Positions 44,533 to 53,266 of a stretch of 64,000 nucleotides of DNA are shown piece after piece. The DNA comes from CAYMKE01 sp964345135 (lineage in GTDB: Bacteria; Bacteroidota; Bacteroidia; Bacteroidales; JBBRXJ01). Numbering within the stretch: position 1 is the first letter of the stretch; every line of letters starts with the position of its first letter. The notes beneath the pieces were generated by a model. The model was not told where the DNA came from. It searched no databases and saw nothing but the letters and a program-made list of their open reading frames with translations. The position numbers were made by a program, and so were the translations under genes. The stretch lies in NCBI GenBank assembly GCA_964345135.1, contig CAYFQI010000001.1:1-64000 (forward strand). The letters run 5' to 3'.

Positions 44533-46641
44533 TTACTCTTTACCCTCCCCGGCTTTTATCAAATCTTGTAATATAAAATATGCCTCTTCAATATAGATAT
44601 CTTTTTTAATGTTTTTTCTCAATTTCTTATACATTTCTTTCCTGTATGGGTTCATACGAATGAGCGGTTGGTCAAACGCGCTATTTTGAACAGTATACGC
44701 CCGGCTTTCACGGGTATTATAATGTTCCAACGATCTTAATAAATGTTTTTTTCGGTGTGTATTCGCTATGAATGAATCCATCTGTGGAGTAATGATACGT
44801 TTGTTGTCTGTCATGTTTGATATAGTATCACAAATCCGTTTGATCTGAATAAAATGGGTATCTTGTTGTACTCTTCCCGTGCTTTTTTCTGCCAGTTGCT
44901 GAACAGGCAATGCCGGGAGCGGTTTATACCAGGTTTCTTTATTGATCGTATCAGCTGCCAGTGCGGTGGGGTAATTTGATTCATGATGGCGGACATAGCT
45001 CATGTTGTCAGGAAGGCTTACATCCGGCACCACCCCTTGTTTTTGATGGCTTTTCCCGGTGACACGGTAAAATTTACTAATCGTTAGTTTAATATATCCA
45101 TCGGCATCCGGTTCATCATACAACGTGGTATAATCAGTAATGGATGGAACTAACGGCAACACGATTTGAGCTGTGCCTTTTCCATAGGTGGTGGTTCCCA
45201 CGATCACCGCACGGTTATAATCCTGTAAGGTAGCGGCCAGAAGCTCAGATGCCGAAGCACTCAGGCGGTTGACCAATACCAGCAAGGGTTTGTCATAAAT
45301 ACTGCCCCGGTTCATATCTTTTTGGACTTTCACTTCACCATTTTCTAACCTGGAAATGCATACCGGGCCCTGGTCAATAAAGATGCCCGTGAGTTGAATG
45401 GCTTCTATCATAGACCCTCCCGAGTTATTCCGCACATCAAGGATTAACCCGTCAACGTGTTCACGTTTGAGCTTCAGGATTTCTTTTGCCATGTCATTGG
45501 AGCATCCGGGCATGTTTTCCTGTTCTACCTGGGTATAAAAACCCGGTAAAGAAATGTAACCAATCTTTTGTTTTCCTTCCAGGATAAAACTGGTGATCAT
45601 ATTATCATCCAGCAATAATTTTTCTTTGATCAATGATACAGTCTTTATTATTCCATTAACTTTTCTGACTGTCAGCTTCATTGTTTTGCCTACCTGTGAG
45701 CGGAATAATTCTTTCACATCATAGATATTGGAACAGGACAGGTCGGTAGCTTTTTCGCCTTCATATTGAATTTTTACTAAAAGATCCCCTTTGTTTAATT
45801 CACCGGATTTCCATGCCGGCCCGCCCGGTACGAGCTTCGAAATTTGAATATTCCCGTCTTTGTCCTGCTTTAATTTAATGCCAAATGAATAATCTTCTTT
45901 AGAGATGCCCTGTTCAAATAATCGTTTTTCATCGGCAGAAAAATACATTGTATGAGGATCATAAAAATGTGTGATTGTATTCATCATCATGGAAAAAACA
46001 AAATTGTCAAATCCCATCGGATGATTTATAAAATGGTGAAGCTTACATTGTTTTTTCGTCTTTACCTCTTCTCTGATACCCGGTTCATACTTTCTGATGC
46101 TGTCTTTTGTAAACTGCCCGGTGGTATCGTGTTCGAGATAACCCGAGTACAAATGCGAAAGGTAACTATATGCAAGCCAGCGTTCCCATCGCTCCCGTAA
46201 GGCTGCATCGTTTGCCGGAAATGAAAACGTATCGCGGGATGCAAACAAAATGGGGTGCCCGGAATATATATCAAATGGCCGTAAGGCAATTGTTTGAATA
46301 AGCGAATCAGCCAGTAATAGCCTTTTTTTGTATAGCGGAATGATATTGTCTAATAATTGACAGGCTTTTTCATGAAACAGCTGTTCTTTTTGATGATAGG
46401 GTTTTGATAATGCTGCAATGTGATGCCGGGTAAATAATAATCCATACGGATCAAGTGAACCAATGAAGCGACGAAGGATGTTTTTGCTTAATTTTTCGTC
46501 TATTCGCACTGGTTGATAATGCATGCTGTCCAGGACTTCAGTGAGGGTTTTAATCTCATTGCAGTATGAACCGCGGCCTTGCGCATTGGTAAGTGTTACT
46601 ATGAATAAAAGCAGGAATAAAACATTTAAGAGGTAACGCAT
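44533..46641 (-). CDS. prc: Carboxy-terminal processing protease (Prc/Tsp, S41A family)
   Basis: A 702-residue periplasmic serine protease with a signal peptide cleaved NA|Q. Its layout is that of the long Prc/Tsp type: N-terminal helical domain (about 25-230), PDZ domain (about 235-320, DYSFGIKLKQDKDGNIQISK), S41 catalytic domain (about 340-540) and a C-terminal extension. Substrate-groove and active-site motifs are present: GLILDVRNNSGGS and RLSASASELLAATLQDYNRA with nucleophile Ser463. TTYGKGTAQ carries the general base Lys488, 25 residues later as in the family. Such proteases trim or degrade periplasmic proteins from their C-termini. Its location beside a cluster of giant exported proteins may be chance. 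Confidence 0.93.
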   Translation of the reverse strand: MRYLLNVLFLLLFIVTLTNAQGRGSYCNEIKTLTEVLDSMHYQPVRIDEKLSKNILRRFIGSLDPYGLLFTRHHIAALSKPYHQKEQLFHEKACQLLDNIIPLYKKRLLLADSLIQTIALRPFDIYSGHPILFASRDTFSFPANDAALRERWERWLAYSYLSHLYSGYLEHDTTGQFTKDSIRKYEPGIREEVKTKKQCKLHHFINHPMGFDNFVFSMMMNTITHFYDPHTMYFSADEKRLFEQGISKEDYSFGIKLKQDKDGNIQISKLVPGGPAWKSGELNKGDLLVKIQYEGEKATDLSCSNIYDVKELFRSQVGKTMKLTVRKVNGIIKTVSLIKEKLLLDDNMITSFILEGKQKIGYISLPGFYTQVEQENMPGCSNDMAKEILKLKREHVDGLILDVRNNSGGSMIEAIQLTGIFIDQGPVCISRLENGEVKVQKDMNRGSIYDKPLLVLVNRLSASASELLAATLQDYNRAVIVGTTTYGKGTAQIVLPLVPSITDYTTLYDEPDADGYIKLTISKFYRVTGKSHQKQGVVPDVSLPDNMSYVRHHESNYPTALAADTINKETWYKPLPALPVQQLAEKSTGRVQQDTHFIQIKRICDTISNMTDNKRIITPQMDSFIANTHRKKHLLRSLEHYNTRESRAYTVQNSAFDQPLIRMNPYRKEMYKKLRKNIKKDIYIEEAYFILQDLIKAGEGKE

Positions 46642-46893
46642 TTTATTTTGTTGTATTTAATATTGGGGTCTTCTACCATTTTAGTGGAATTTGATTCTGA
46701 GTATCCAGAATTCAGAATAATTTAATTGGTTATCCGTTTTTATGCCTAATGATTTCAATTCATTTGCTGACTTCTTCGGGCAAAGGTAATAATTGCTCAC
46801 CAAAACTAAAATTCAAATTTTTAATACTCTTTGACCTTTTTCAAGACACTTAATTTTGAATTCTTTTTTTACTATTATTACTTCCAAAAAAAA

Positions 46894-48036
46894 TTACAAT
46901 ACTATTTTAACTATTTGCTGTTGACCTGTTGATATAATTTTTACAATATACAGGCCTGAAGGCTTCCCTCTTTTTTGAATGAAATGGGTTGAGGATTTTG
47001 CCTTGTTCGAAGAAACACGTTTGCCCGTCATATCATAAATATCAATTTTGGTATTTTCAGGAAGCTTATTCAACCGGACTCCTGTTTTTTCATAATTCAG
47101 GCTTATATCATTCTTTTTTGATTCGGGAACATAGCCCTGAACGGGTGTTTCTTCCGGAAAGTTGATCTCAATGCTATACAGGTTTTTCTTTGCGGTTATG
47201 TAAAGAATATCCAGGCTGTCGCCTCCAAAGGTACAGTTTGTTGGTTTTTCGGGTACCTGGATTGTAAACAGGGTATCACCCGTTGTGTCAAACACTTGTA
47301 CGCCAATTTCGGTGGTTACATAGAGGTTCCCGAGTTTATCTACAGCCAGGCCATCAGCACCTGAATGGTTGTCTGTATTTCCCGAAGCCAATTGCAATAG
47401 GGCAAAAGTATCTTTTTGACTGATCGTCCCTGGGGCATCTATGTGCCATGAAAAAACATATTGATCATACGTGTCCACGACCCATAATGTCTGGCCATCT
47501 TTTGAGATGATCACCCCGTTGGGTTTAACCAGTTCATCAATCAGGCGGGTGACGGTTCCGTCATTAGCAATGTAATAGACGGATTCGACCATGTTGGTTG
47601 TCCCTCCAAACACCGGGTCTGTAAAATAAACACCCCCGTGTTGATCTATCACCAGGTCATTGGGACTGTTGAATGATGTTCCCTGGTAATCGCTGGCCAA
47701 AACACTGGTAATGGTGCCATGGGTGTCCAACGCCACAACTCTTCCGGCACCTCCCTGGCAGGCAATGATAGAATCACCGCTATACCATAGGCCATTGGCT
47801 CCGGATGTATTATCCAAAAACAGTTCGAACCCTCCTTCAACAGAATATTTATGAATTTTATTATTCGGGATATCGGTGAAATAGACATACCGATTGCCGT
47901 CCCAGGCCGGCCCCTCAACGAACGAGAATTGGCCTGTACTCAGTTTTTTTACACCTGCCGTGTCTGGCGCCGGAACGCTTGCATTTATACATTGGAATAC
48001 CTGAATGAAAGCGAATGCAATGATGAAATGTTTCAT
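46894..48036 (-). CDS. Secreted SMP-30/gluconolactonase-like beta-propeller with T9SS sorting domain
   Basis: A 380-residue protein with a signal peptide (about 1-19). The six-bladed propeller of the SMP-30/gluconolactonase family spans about 30-290, with blade motifs FVEGPAWDGNRYVYFTD, NSPNDLVIDQHGGVYFTDP, KPNGVIISKDGQTLWVVDTY and GADGLAVDKLGNLYVTT. Family members hydrolyse sugar lactones using a metal at the propeller centre. The last 75 residues (IDIYDMTGKRV ... PSGLYIVKI ... QQIVKIVL) form a type A T9SS sorting domain, so the protein is carried to the cell surface or secreted. This is the only clear T9SS tail in the window. A 9-bp tandem repeat lies just upstream of the start. Confidence 0.92.
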   Translation of the reverse strand: MKHFIIAFAFIQVFQCINASVPAPDTAGVKKLSTGQFSFVEGPAWDGNRYVYFTDIPNNKIHKYSVEGGFELFLDNTSGANGLWYSGDSIIACQGGAGRVVALDTHGTITSVLASDYQGTSFNSPNDLVIDQHGGVYFTDPVFGGTTNMVESVYYIANDGTVTRLIDELVKPNGVIISKDGQTLWVVDTYDQYVFSWHIDAPGTISQKDTFALLQLASGNTDNHSGADGLAVDKLGNLYVTTEIGVQVFDTTGDTLFTIQVPEKPTNCTFGGDSLDILYITAKKNLYSIEINFPEETPVQGYVPESKKNDISLNYEKTGVRLNKLPENTKIDIYDMTGKRVSSNKAKSSTHFIQKRGKPSGLYIVKIISTGQQQIVKIVL

Positions 48037-48057
48037 ATGTTTAAGTTTTTAAGTTTC

Positions 48058-48108
48058 TAAGTTAATTGAGTTAATTAAGTTAATTGGGTTAATTGAGTTA
48101 ACTGGGTT
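48058..48108. repeat. Degenerate 9-bp tandem repeat in the promoter region of the SMP-30 gene
   Basis: Five to six units of (A/G)GTTAA(T/C)T(G/A) run in tandem, 22 to 72 bp upstream of the start codon at 48036. Units differ by one or two bases. Slippage at such an array could change promoter spacing; whether it does is unknown. Confidence 0.7.
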
Positions 48109-48143
48109 TATCTGGTTTTTTGCTTTATCCGGCAGTTCGGTGT

Positions 48144-48255
48144 AGAAGAACCTTTTATAATTATGTGCGTGTTTTTGAAATTCAAATTACTATGAGGTTA
48201 TTAAATAATCATCCCCACGTGTGTCAAAGAATTTATCATGGCTTGGTTCATGTAT
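48144..48255 (-). repeat. Dispersed intergenic repeat, family A, inverted copy 4
   Basis: On the minus strand it reads ATGAACCAAGCCATGATAA, ATTCTTTGACACACGTGGGG, ATGATTATTTAATAACCTCA, TAGTAATTTGAATTTCAAAA, the same block order as copies 1 and 2. It is extended by the AGAAGAACCTTTTATAAT block also seen at 33056-33073. Thus the two repeat families share a module. Confidence 0.65.
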
Positions 48256-48453
48256 TTATATTTTAGAAGTTTTAAAAATCGAATTTAGGAGTAATAAGAT
48301 ATTTTCCTATATATTGGACGCTTTTGTCATATGTGTTAATAAATTTTATCATATAAAGATAAAAATCCGAAGATAATAAAAAAAATAAAATATAGTGCCT
48401 ATATCGATGATAATAGCATCTGTGGGTCATTAGGTAATCTACTCCCCCCAACG

Positions 48454-48505
48454 CTGACAGGCCTGCCGGCGCTGTCAGGTTTTTAATGCCTGCCAGACCT
48501 GTCAG
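48454..48505 (+). repeat. REP-like hairpin (CTGACAG/CTGTCAG) with a second half-copy
   Basis: CTGACAG at 48454-48460 pairs with CTGTCAG at 48472-48478 around a GC-rich loop and is followed by GTTTTT, so it also looks like a plus-strand terminator. A second related hairpin (CCTGCCAGACCTGTCAGG) follows at about 48489-48506. Both lie where the remnant frame below loses its 5' part. Confidence 0.5.
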
Positions 48506-48708
48506 GGTCGGTTAGAAAAGGTGCTGTCATAGCAGCAACAACATCCATTTCGTTATTGACTAAACATGAAAAAGAAGTGGTAAATGATTTGGTGATCTCC
48601 GGTAAAAGCATTTCCAAAAGCTCTAAAAACAAATGGGTATACATGAATATTGTGTTCTCGATATTAATTGGTATTATTGTTATATCACTATGGGGCTATT
48701 TTTCATAG
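48487..48708 (+). pseudogene. 3' remnant of a membrane-protein gene
   Basis: A plus-strand frame without a sensible start reads GAVIAATTSISLLTKHEKEV and continues through a basic linker into a final membrane helix (VFSILIGIIVISLWGYF), ending with a stop at 48706-48708. It looks like the C-terminus of a multi-spanning protein whose 5' part is gone, with a REP-like hairpin at the break. The family cannot be told from so short a piece. The rest of the gap 48037-48798 holds only the repeats listed. Confidence 0.45.
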
Positions 48709-48748
48709 TGAATTAGGCGGTTACCTTATAAGTGATGTTAATTGATAT

Positions 48749-48790
48749 GCTGAATCAGGTTTGATTGTTATCCTCAACACTGATTTCAGC
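48749..48790 (-). terminator. Hairpin just after the APC permease gene
   Basis: GCTGAATCAG (48749-48758) pairs with CTGATTTCAGC (48780-48790) with a single bulge, 8 nt downstream of the permease stop on the minus strand. There is no U-tract, so it may stabilise the mRNA end or act as a weak terminator for the T2SS-permease transcript. Confidence 0.35.
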
Positions 48791-48798
48791 TCTTCTTC

Positions 48799-50934
48799 TT
48801 ATTCAACATCAAAATATTGTTTTTTAAATTCTTTCAGCTTGTCAGGATGTCCGAGAATCGTTAAAATATCTTTTTCTTTGAGCACAGAATCTCCTCCCGG
48901 GGTAATGGATTCACCGCCCCGTTCTATGATAGCGATCAATAGTCCTTTAGGCAGGTCAATGTCTTTTATCTTCTTCCCGATGAAATGCTGGCAGACTTTG
49001 TTCGTTGGCTTAAGCCTAAAGCTGATATATCTTTCATGGTACAAAAGAAACTCTTTGACTTCTCTTGCTGTTTGTTTCGACGTGATGGCCTGATGGAAAT
49101 TTTCCCGGTCTGTAATGTCCAATAAGCGAGACAGTATCCTCAATAACAGCTTATTATCATCTGAAGGCGCTACAATAAAAAAGAAAACATGAATAGTATC
49201 TTCGGAGGTAACATTTTTTTTCGTGATTTTTTTTCTGATCCCTTTGGGAGAGATGATTATATGAGCAAAAGGGGATGAAACTTTATCACAACTGGCAAAG
49301 TGAATGGAAACATAAGGAATAATAAATTCTGTATCTATACTTTTGATTGATAAAAACTGATTGACAAGTTCATCTTTATTAATGGAATAGTTTTCGGAAA
49401 TCTTTTCTGCTATATTTTGTAATAACTTTGAGTAAGGTTTGTTTTTAAAATTTAATAAAGAGGACTTATTTATGAACGATATCTCTGCATTGGTAATCAA
49501 TTGATCAAATTGATCTTTTTCACGGAGGCCTTTTTCCTTGATGATATGAAGGAATTCATTTGCAATCTTTTCATATTTTTTTCTGCCCAAAAGTTCAAAC
49601 CAGTGATAAATGGCACCTTGTCTTTTTATTTTGCCTTTTGCATAATAATTAAACCATATTATGCCCAAAAGGATTAATCCAACGGAGAATAATAATGGCC
49701 CCCAACCAAGATAAATAATAAGGGCAAAGGAAGATATCATCCCGAATATCTGCATGTATGGATATAGGGGGGAGTAGTACCCCGGATCATACGTATCTAT
49801 TTTGCTGTTTCGGAAAATAATTACGGCAAAATTGATAAAGAAAAAGATTAACAACTGAAATGTACTTGCCATTTTTGCAATTCCTTCTGCACTTACAAAA
49901 ACGATAATGAATACAATGATTAACGAGGTAATAACAATAGAAAACACAGGCATATGTGTTTTCTTATTTTGCCTGGAAAATATAGGTGGCAGCAATTTAT
50001 CTCTCGACATAGCCAATGGATATCTCGAGGATGACATGATCCCGGCATTCCCGGTAGAAGCAAACGCTGCCACCGCGCTTATGACCACTATGACGAGGGC
50101 AATTTTAGAAGGCATCCATTTTAACGTATGGGAAGTTAGTGTCGCAACAGGAGTAAGATCATTCAAAAAACTATTTGGATCGATGAAACTAACCATCAAA
50201 AATGTTCCCAGGGCATAAATCAAGCTTGTTACTACCAGTGAAGTAATCATACCAAGTGGAATATTGCGTTCCGGATTTTTTATTTCTTCAGCAATGCTCG
50301 CTACTTTCGTGAGCCCGGCATACGATACAAACACAAAGCCTATGGTTGCAAAAAGGCTGCCCACCCCATCTTTAAAGAATGGCCTGAAATTATTCTGAAT
50401 GATAAATTTTAAATTATTGTCGCTGAATAAATGAATAAATCCATCAATGATTAAAAGCCCCAGTATAAAGATTAAAACAATGACAAAAATATTCTGAAAG
50501 CCAGAACTTTTTTTGGCCCCGATAATGTTAACTACGGCAAAAACAATGGTCAATGCAATGGCAATATGATCTACAGGGATATCAAGAATTAAAGAAGTAT
50601 ATGCCCCCATTCCAACCAGTGCAAAGGCAGATTTTAACACCAGTGCAAAATAGGTACCCAACCCTCCAATGGTTCCAAATAATGGGCCGTATGCCCTGTC
50701 TATGATAAAATAAGCCCCACCCGCTTTGGGAATAGCTGTAGATATTTCGGCCATACAAAACATGGCAGGGATGATCAATATGGCTGATAACAGATAGGCC
50801 AAAAACACCGACGGACCGGTGTACATGAAAGCGATCCCCGGCAAAAGGAAAAATCCACTGCTAAACATGGCACCGGTACTGATAGCAAATACACCAAACA
50901 GGCCTATTTCTTTATTGAGCTTTTGTTTTTTCAT
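48799..50934 (-). CDS. APC-family permease fused to EIIA-like and TrkA-C regulatory domains
   Basis: A 711-residue protein. Residues about 10-430 form a 12-helix amino acid/polyamine/organocation permease (IGLFGVFAISTGAMFSSGFF, AMFCMAEISTAIPKAGGAYF, FAYAGLT-like helix 6). The tail holds a domain shaped like PTS EIIA type 2 (about 455-630), but where EIIA has its phospho-histidine in an IPH motif this one reads FIIPYVSIHF, so it should not be phosphorylated there. A TrkA-C domain ends it (about 640-711, IAIIERGGESITPGGDSVLK), a domain that binds nucleotides or other ligands. Likely a regulated amino acid or cation-coupled transporter. It starts 34 bp after gspF and may be read through from it. 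Confidence 0.9.
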   Translation of the reverse strand: MKKQKLNKEIGLFGVFAISTGAMFSSGFFLLPGIAFMYTGPSVFLAYLLSAILIIPAMFCMAEISTAIPKAGGAYFIIDRAYGPLFGTIGGLGTYFALVLKSAFALVGMGAYTSLILDIPVDHIAIALTIVFAVVNIIGAKKSSGFQNIFVIVLIFILGLLIIDGFIHLFSDNNLKFIIQNNFRPFFKDGVGSLFATIGFVFVSYAGLTKVASIAEEIKNPERNIPLGMITSLVVTSLIYALGTFLMVSFIDPNSFLNDLTPVATLTSHTLKWMPSKIALVIVVISAVAAFASTGNAGIMSSSRYPLAMSRDKLLPPIFSRQNKKTHMPVFSIVITSLIIVFIIVFVSAEGIAKMASTFQLLIFFFINFAVIIFRNSKIDTYDPGYYSPLYPYMQIFGMISSFALIIYLGWGPLLFSVGLILLGIIWFNYYAKGKIKRQGAIYHWFELLGRKKYEKIANEFLHIIKEKGLREKDQFDQLITNAEISFINKSSLLNFKNKPYSKLLQNIAEKISENYSINKDELVNQFLSIKSIDTEFIIPYVSIHFASCDKVSSPFAHIIISPKGIRKKITKKNVTSEDTIHVFFFIVAPSDDNKLLLRILSRLLDITDRENFHQAITSKQTAREVKEFLLYHERYISFRLKPTNKVCQHFIGKKIKDIDLPKGLLIAIIERGGESITPGGDSVLKEKDILTILGHPDKLKEFKKQYFDVE

Positions 50935-50968
50935 AGCTATTATTTATTGATAAAGTAAACGAGTTTTA

Positions 50969-52123
50969 TTAATAAATAGCCGTTCCCATCTGGAACATTG
51001 GAAGGTACATGGCAACTAAGATGACTGCTACCAGCACCCCGACAAAAATAATCAATAATGGTTCAAGCACATTTCCCAGCATACTGGTCTGGTGTTCAAG
51101 TTCTTTTGTGTATTGTTTGTGCAGTCTTTCAAACATAACATGCAACTGGTTTACTTCTTCTCCAACCTTGATTAATGAGGTGGTACGTGTATCAAAGATT
51201 GAAAATTTTTGCATGCTTTGATGAAGTGGCTTTCCATGCATAATATCATGTTCTATTGTGTCCATGGCTTTTTCAAATGGGTAAAACCGGATCATTTTCC
51301 GGCACAATTGAATGGTTCGAAGCATGGGAATGCTCGAACTGATAAGTAAGCTAGCGGATTGGAAAAACCTTGACAAATACGACATCCTGATCATCCGGCC
51401 TATTAATGGGAGCTTTAGTATAAGTTTCGTGATAAAATCCCTGTAATAATCTTTGTTTCGGATTGAATAAATTACAATGCTGATAACAACTAAAATGCTG
51501 AAAAAAATTCCAATGTTGTTACTGAATGCACTCGATGCTTTGATGATAAACTTCGTTAACCCGGGAAGTTCGGCATTGGTACGCATGAAAATGTCTTTAA
51601 ACATGGGCACCATGTAATTCATCATAAAAAAAACAGCAGCAAAAGCTGTGATCAAAACTAAAATAGGATATGAAAAAGCATTGGTAAGTTGCCTGCGTTG
51701 TGCTATTTTTTTTTCATAATATATTGTAAGGTCATTCAACACATGGCTTACACGGCCTGTTTCTTCTCCAATGCGCAGGGTATAATAATCATACGTTGTG
51801 AATTTTCTGGTCTCTTCAAGCGATTCACTCAGGCTTTGCCCGTCAATTACCCGTTGATATAAGGTTTTAAATAATTCTTTATCTTGTTTTTTTGTTTGCT
51901 CATCTACAATAATTTCCAACGATGTTTTGATGTCTATGCCCGAACTCAATAAAACACTCAACTCAGAAAAGAATCGTTCCTTATTTTTATCTTTTATGCT
52001 ACTGCCAAACAACTGAATGTCTGCTGTCAGAGCTTGTTCAATTCTACGGATCAGGGAATTTTCCCCTGCTTTTTTATTTTGTTCTTTTTTAAGGTTTTGA
52101 ACCTTTTGTAATTCAATTGGCAT
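50969..52123 (-). CDS. gspF: GspF/PilC inner-membrane platform protein
   Basis: A 384-residue protein with the duplicated GspF/PilC domain. The first half runs about 47-180 (ERFFSELSVLLSSGIDIKTS, TLRIGEETGRVSHVLNDL, NAFSYPILVLI). The second half runs about 250-380 (SRFFQSASLLISSSIPMLR, SLIKVGEEVNQLHVMFERL, LEPLLIIFVGVLVAVILVAM). Membrane helices lie near 155-178, 205-225 and 355-375. In type II secretion and type IV pili this protein sits in the inner membrane, is turned by the GspE/PilB ATPase and extrudes pilins. It ends the T2SS-like operon; a 143-bp gap separates it from the minor pseudopilin gene before it. Confidence 0.95.
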   Translation of the reverse strand: MPIELQKVQNLKKEQNKKAGENSLIRRIEQALTADIQLFGSSIKDKNKERFFSELSVLLSSGIDIKTSLEIIVDEQTKKQDKELFKTLYQRVIDGQSLSESLEETRKFTTYDYYTLRIGEETGRVSHVLNDLTIYYEKKIAQRRQLTNAFSYPILVLITAFAAVFFMMNYMVPMFKDIFMRTNAELPGLTKFIIKASSAFSNNIGIFFSILVVISIVIYSIRNKDYYRDFITKLILKLPLIGRMIRMSYLSRFFQSASLLISSSIPMLRTIQLCRKMIRFYPFEKAMDTIEHDIMHGKPLHQSMQKFSIFDTRTTSLIKVGEEVNQLHVMFERLHKQYTKELEHQTSMLGNVLEPLLIIFVGVLVAVILVAMYLPMFQMGTAIY

Positions 52124-52266
52124 GATAATGTGTTTTAAAAAAACTTGACTTTATGGACGATTCTGGTTAAATATGCGAAATATAATAAAAAAGATAAAGT
52201 TTTTAGCGTTAATCCTTTCGGTGTTGTAATGCCATGTGCAGCTTGTGTGTATGTTTAGCTTCATCT

Positions 52267-52821
52267 TCATTGTTCTTTGTATATATTAAAATATGTTGCT
52301 GTTCCATAGTGTTTTGTGAATTTCCAGGTGTATGGTTTTTGTTGGTCATAAATAGCAAATTTAATGGTATCAATGATATATGCACCATTTTTTAAGTAAT
52401 TTAAACGGACATCCTGTATCGAATAATTAAATGTATCCATTTTATTACCAGATTTGCGAACTATATGCCCGGCATGTATTGAATAATAAATATCCGGCTC
52501 GAATTTTTTATGGGCGTGGAGCCGGTCAGAGGAATATGTAAGGGTTTTACATTCGGAAATATCCATGTTCATTACCTGGTATAACATACCCAGGTTATCA
52601 TTGGATTGATTTTGACGTAGTGTGACTGTAAACAGATTTTGTATACTCATGAAAGCACTTACAGCAGTGGCGATCACGATTCCACTGATCACCAATACCA
52701 TTAAGACCTCAACAATAGTATAGGCGTTCAATTGAACGGATGATCTTACCCCGTGAATCCCGAGTGCGTTTGAGCGGGTTTCACTGGTCTGTATTGTCTT
52801 GATTTTTTCTTTCCTTTTCAA
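52267..52821 (-). CDS. Minor pseudopilin (GspJ/GspH-like)
   Basis: A 184-residue protein with a type III prepilin signal: a 33-residue basic leader, then NA|YTIVEVLMVLVISGIV, with Glu at +5 of the mature form and a hydrophobic stalk. The residue before the cut is Ala rather than the usual Gly, and the leader is unusually long. The globular part is beta-rich with a final aromatic strand. Its place after two other pilin-like genes and before gspF fits a tip pseudopilin of the GspH/I/J/K set; which one cannot be fixed by eye. Confidence 0.85.
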   Translation of the reverse strand: MKRKEKIKTIQTSETRSNALGIHGVRSSVQLNAYTIVEVLMVLVISGIVIATAVSAFMSIQNLFTVTLRQNQSNDNLGMLYQVMNMDISECKTLTYSSDRLHAHKKFEPDIYYSIHAGHIVRKSGNKMDTFNYSIQDVRLNYLKNGAYIIDTIKFAIYDQQKPYTWKFTKHYGTATYFNIYKEQ

Positions 52822-52882
52822 TGCTTTATGTTTTTGTTCCTGCCATGTTAATTCTTATGGTTGGTTGCTAAACAGGCCCTTA

Positions 52883-53266
52883 CTACCATCCCCACTTTTT
52901 TTCAGGTGCATTTTTCATGGGGGCCTCAATAATCATCCGCTTATCAAACCACTCGTGCTTTTTTATCCCTGCTACAGTAAATGTTATCACCAGCATACCG
53001 GGTTCTTTATTATACTCCGAAACAGATTTTTGAATGGTATACTGCTTGAACTCGAATGTTTCGTCAATATACCGGTGATTCATTCGTGTTTGCTGCATCA
53101 GCATGTCCGTGTTGAATAATGCTTCCATTCTTAACCGGGTTTTATGAGAAGCAAATGTCCCCTGGATCATCATAATGGCAATGCCGAAAGAAAGCATCAC
53201 GATGATCATAGCTACAATGACTTCTACAAGAGTAGACGCTTTGAATGTTTTATTTAATAGACCCAT
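52883..53266 (-). CDS. Minor pseudopilin (GspI-like)
   Basis: A 127-residue pilin-like protein: leader MGLLNKTFKA, cut before STLVEVIVAMIIVMLSFGIA, with Glu at +5. Again Ala precedes the cut. Short length and the VEVIVAM start are like GspI/PilV-type minor pseudopilins. It overlaps the end of the GspK-like gene by 13 bp and lies 61 bp before the next pseudopilin gene, so the three are coupled. Confidence 0.85.
   Translation of the reverse strand: MGLLNKTFKASTLVEVIVAMIIVMLSFGIAIMMIQGTFASHKTRLRMEALFNTDMLMQQTRMNHRYIDETFEFKQYTIQKSVSEYNKEPGMLVITFTVAGIKKHEWFDKRMIIEAPMKNAPEKKWGW

Noticed and set aside
48058..48108. Tandem repeat as a CRISPR array
   Set aside because: Units are 9 bp without spacers and there are no cas genes.
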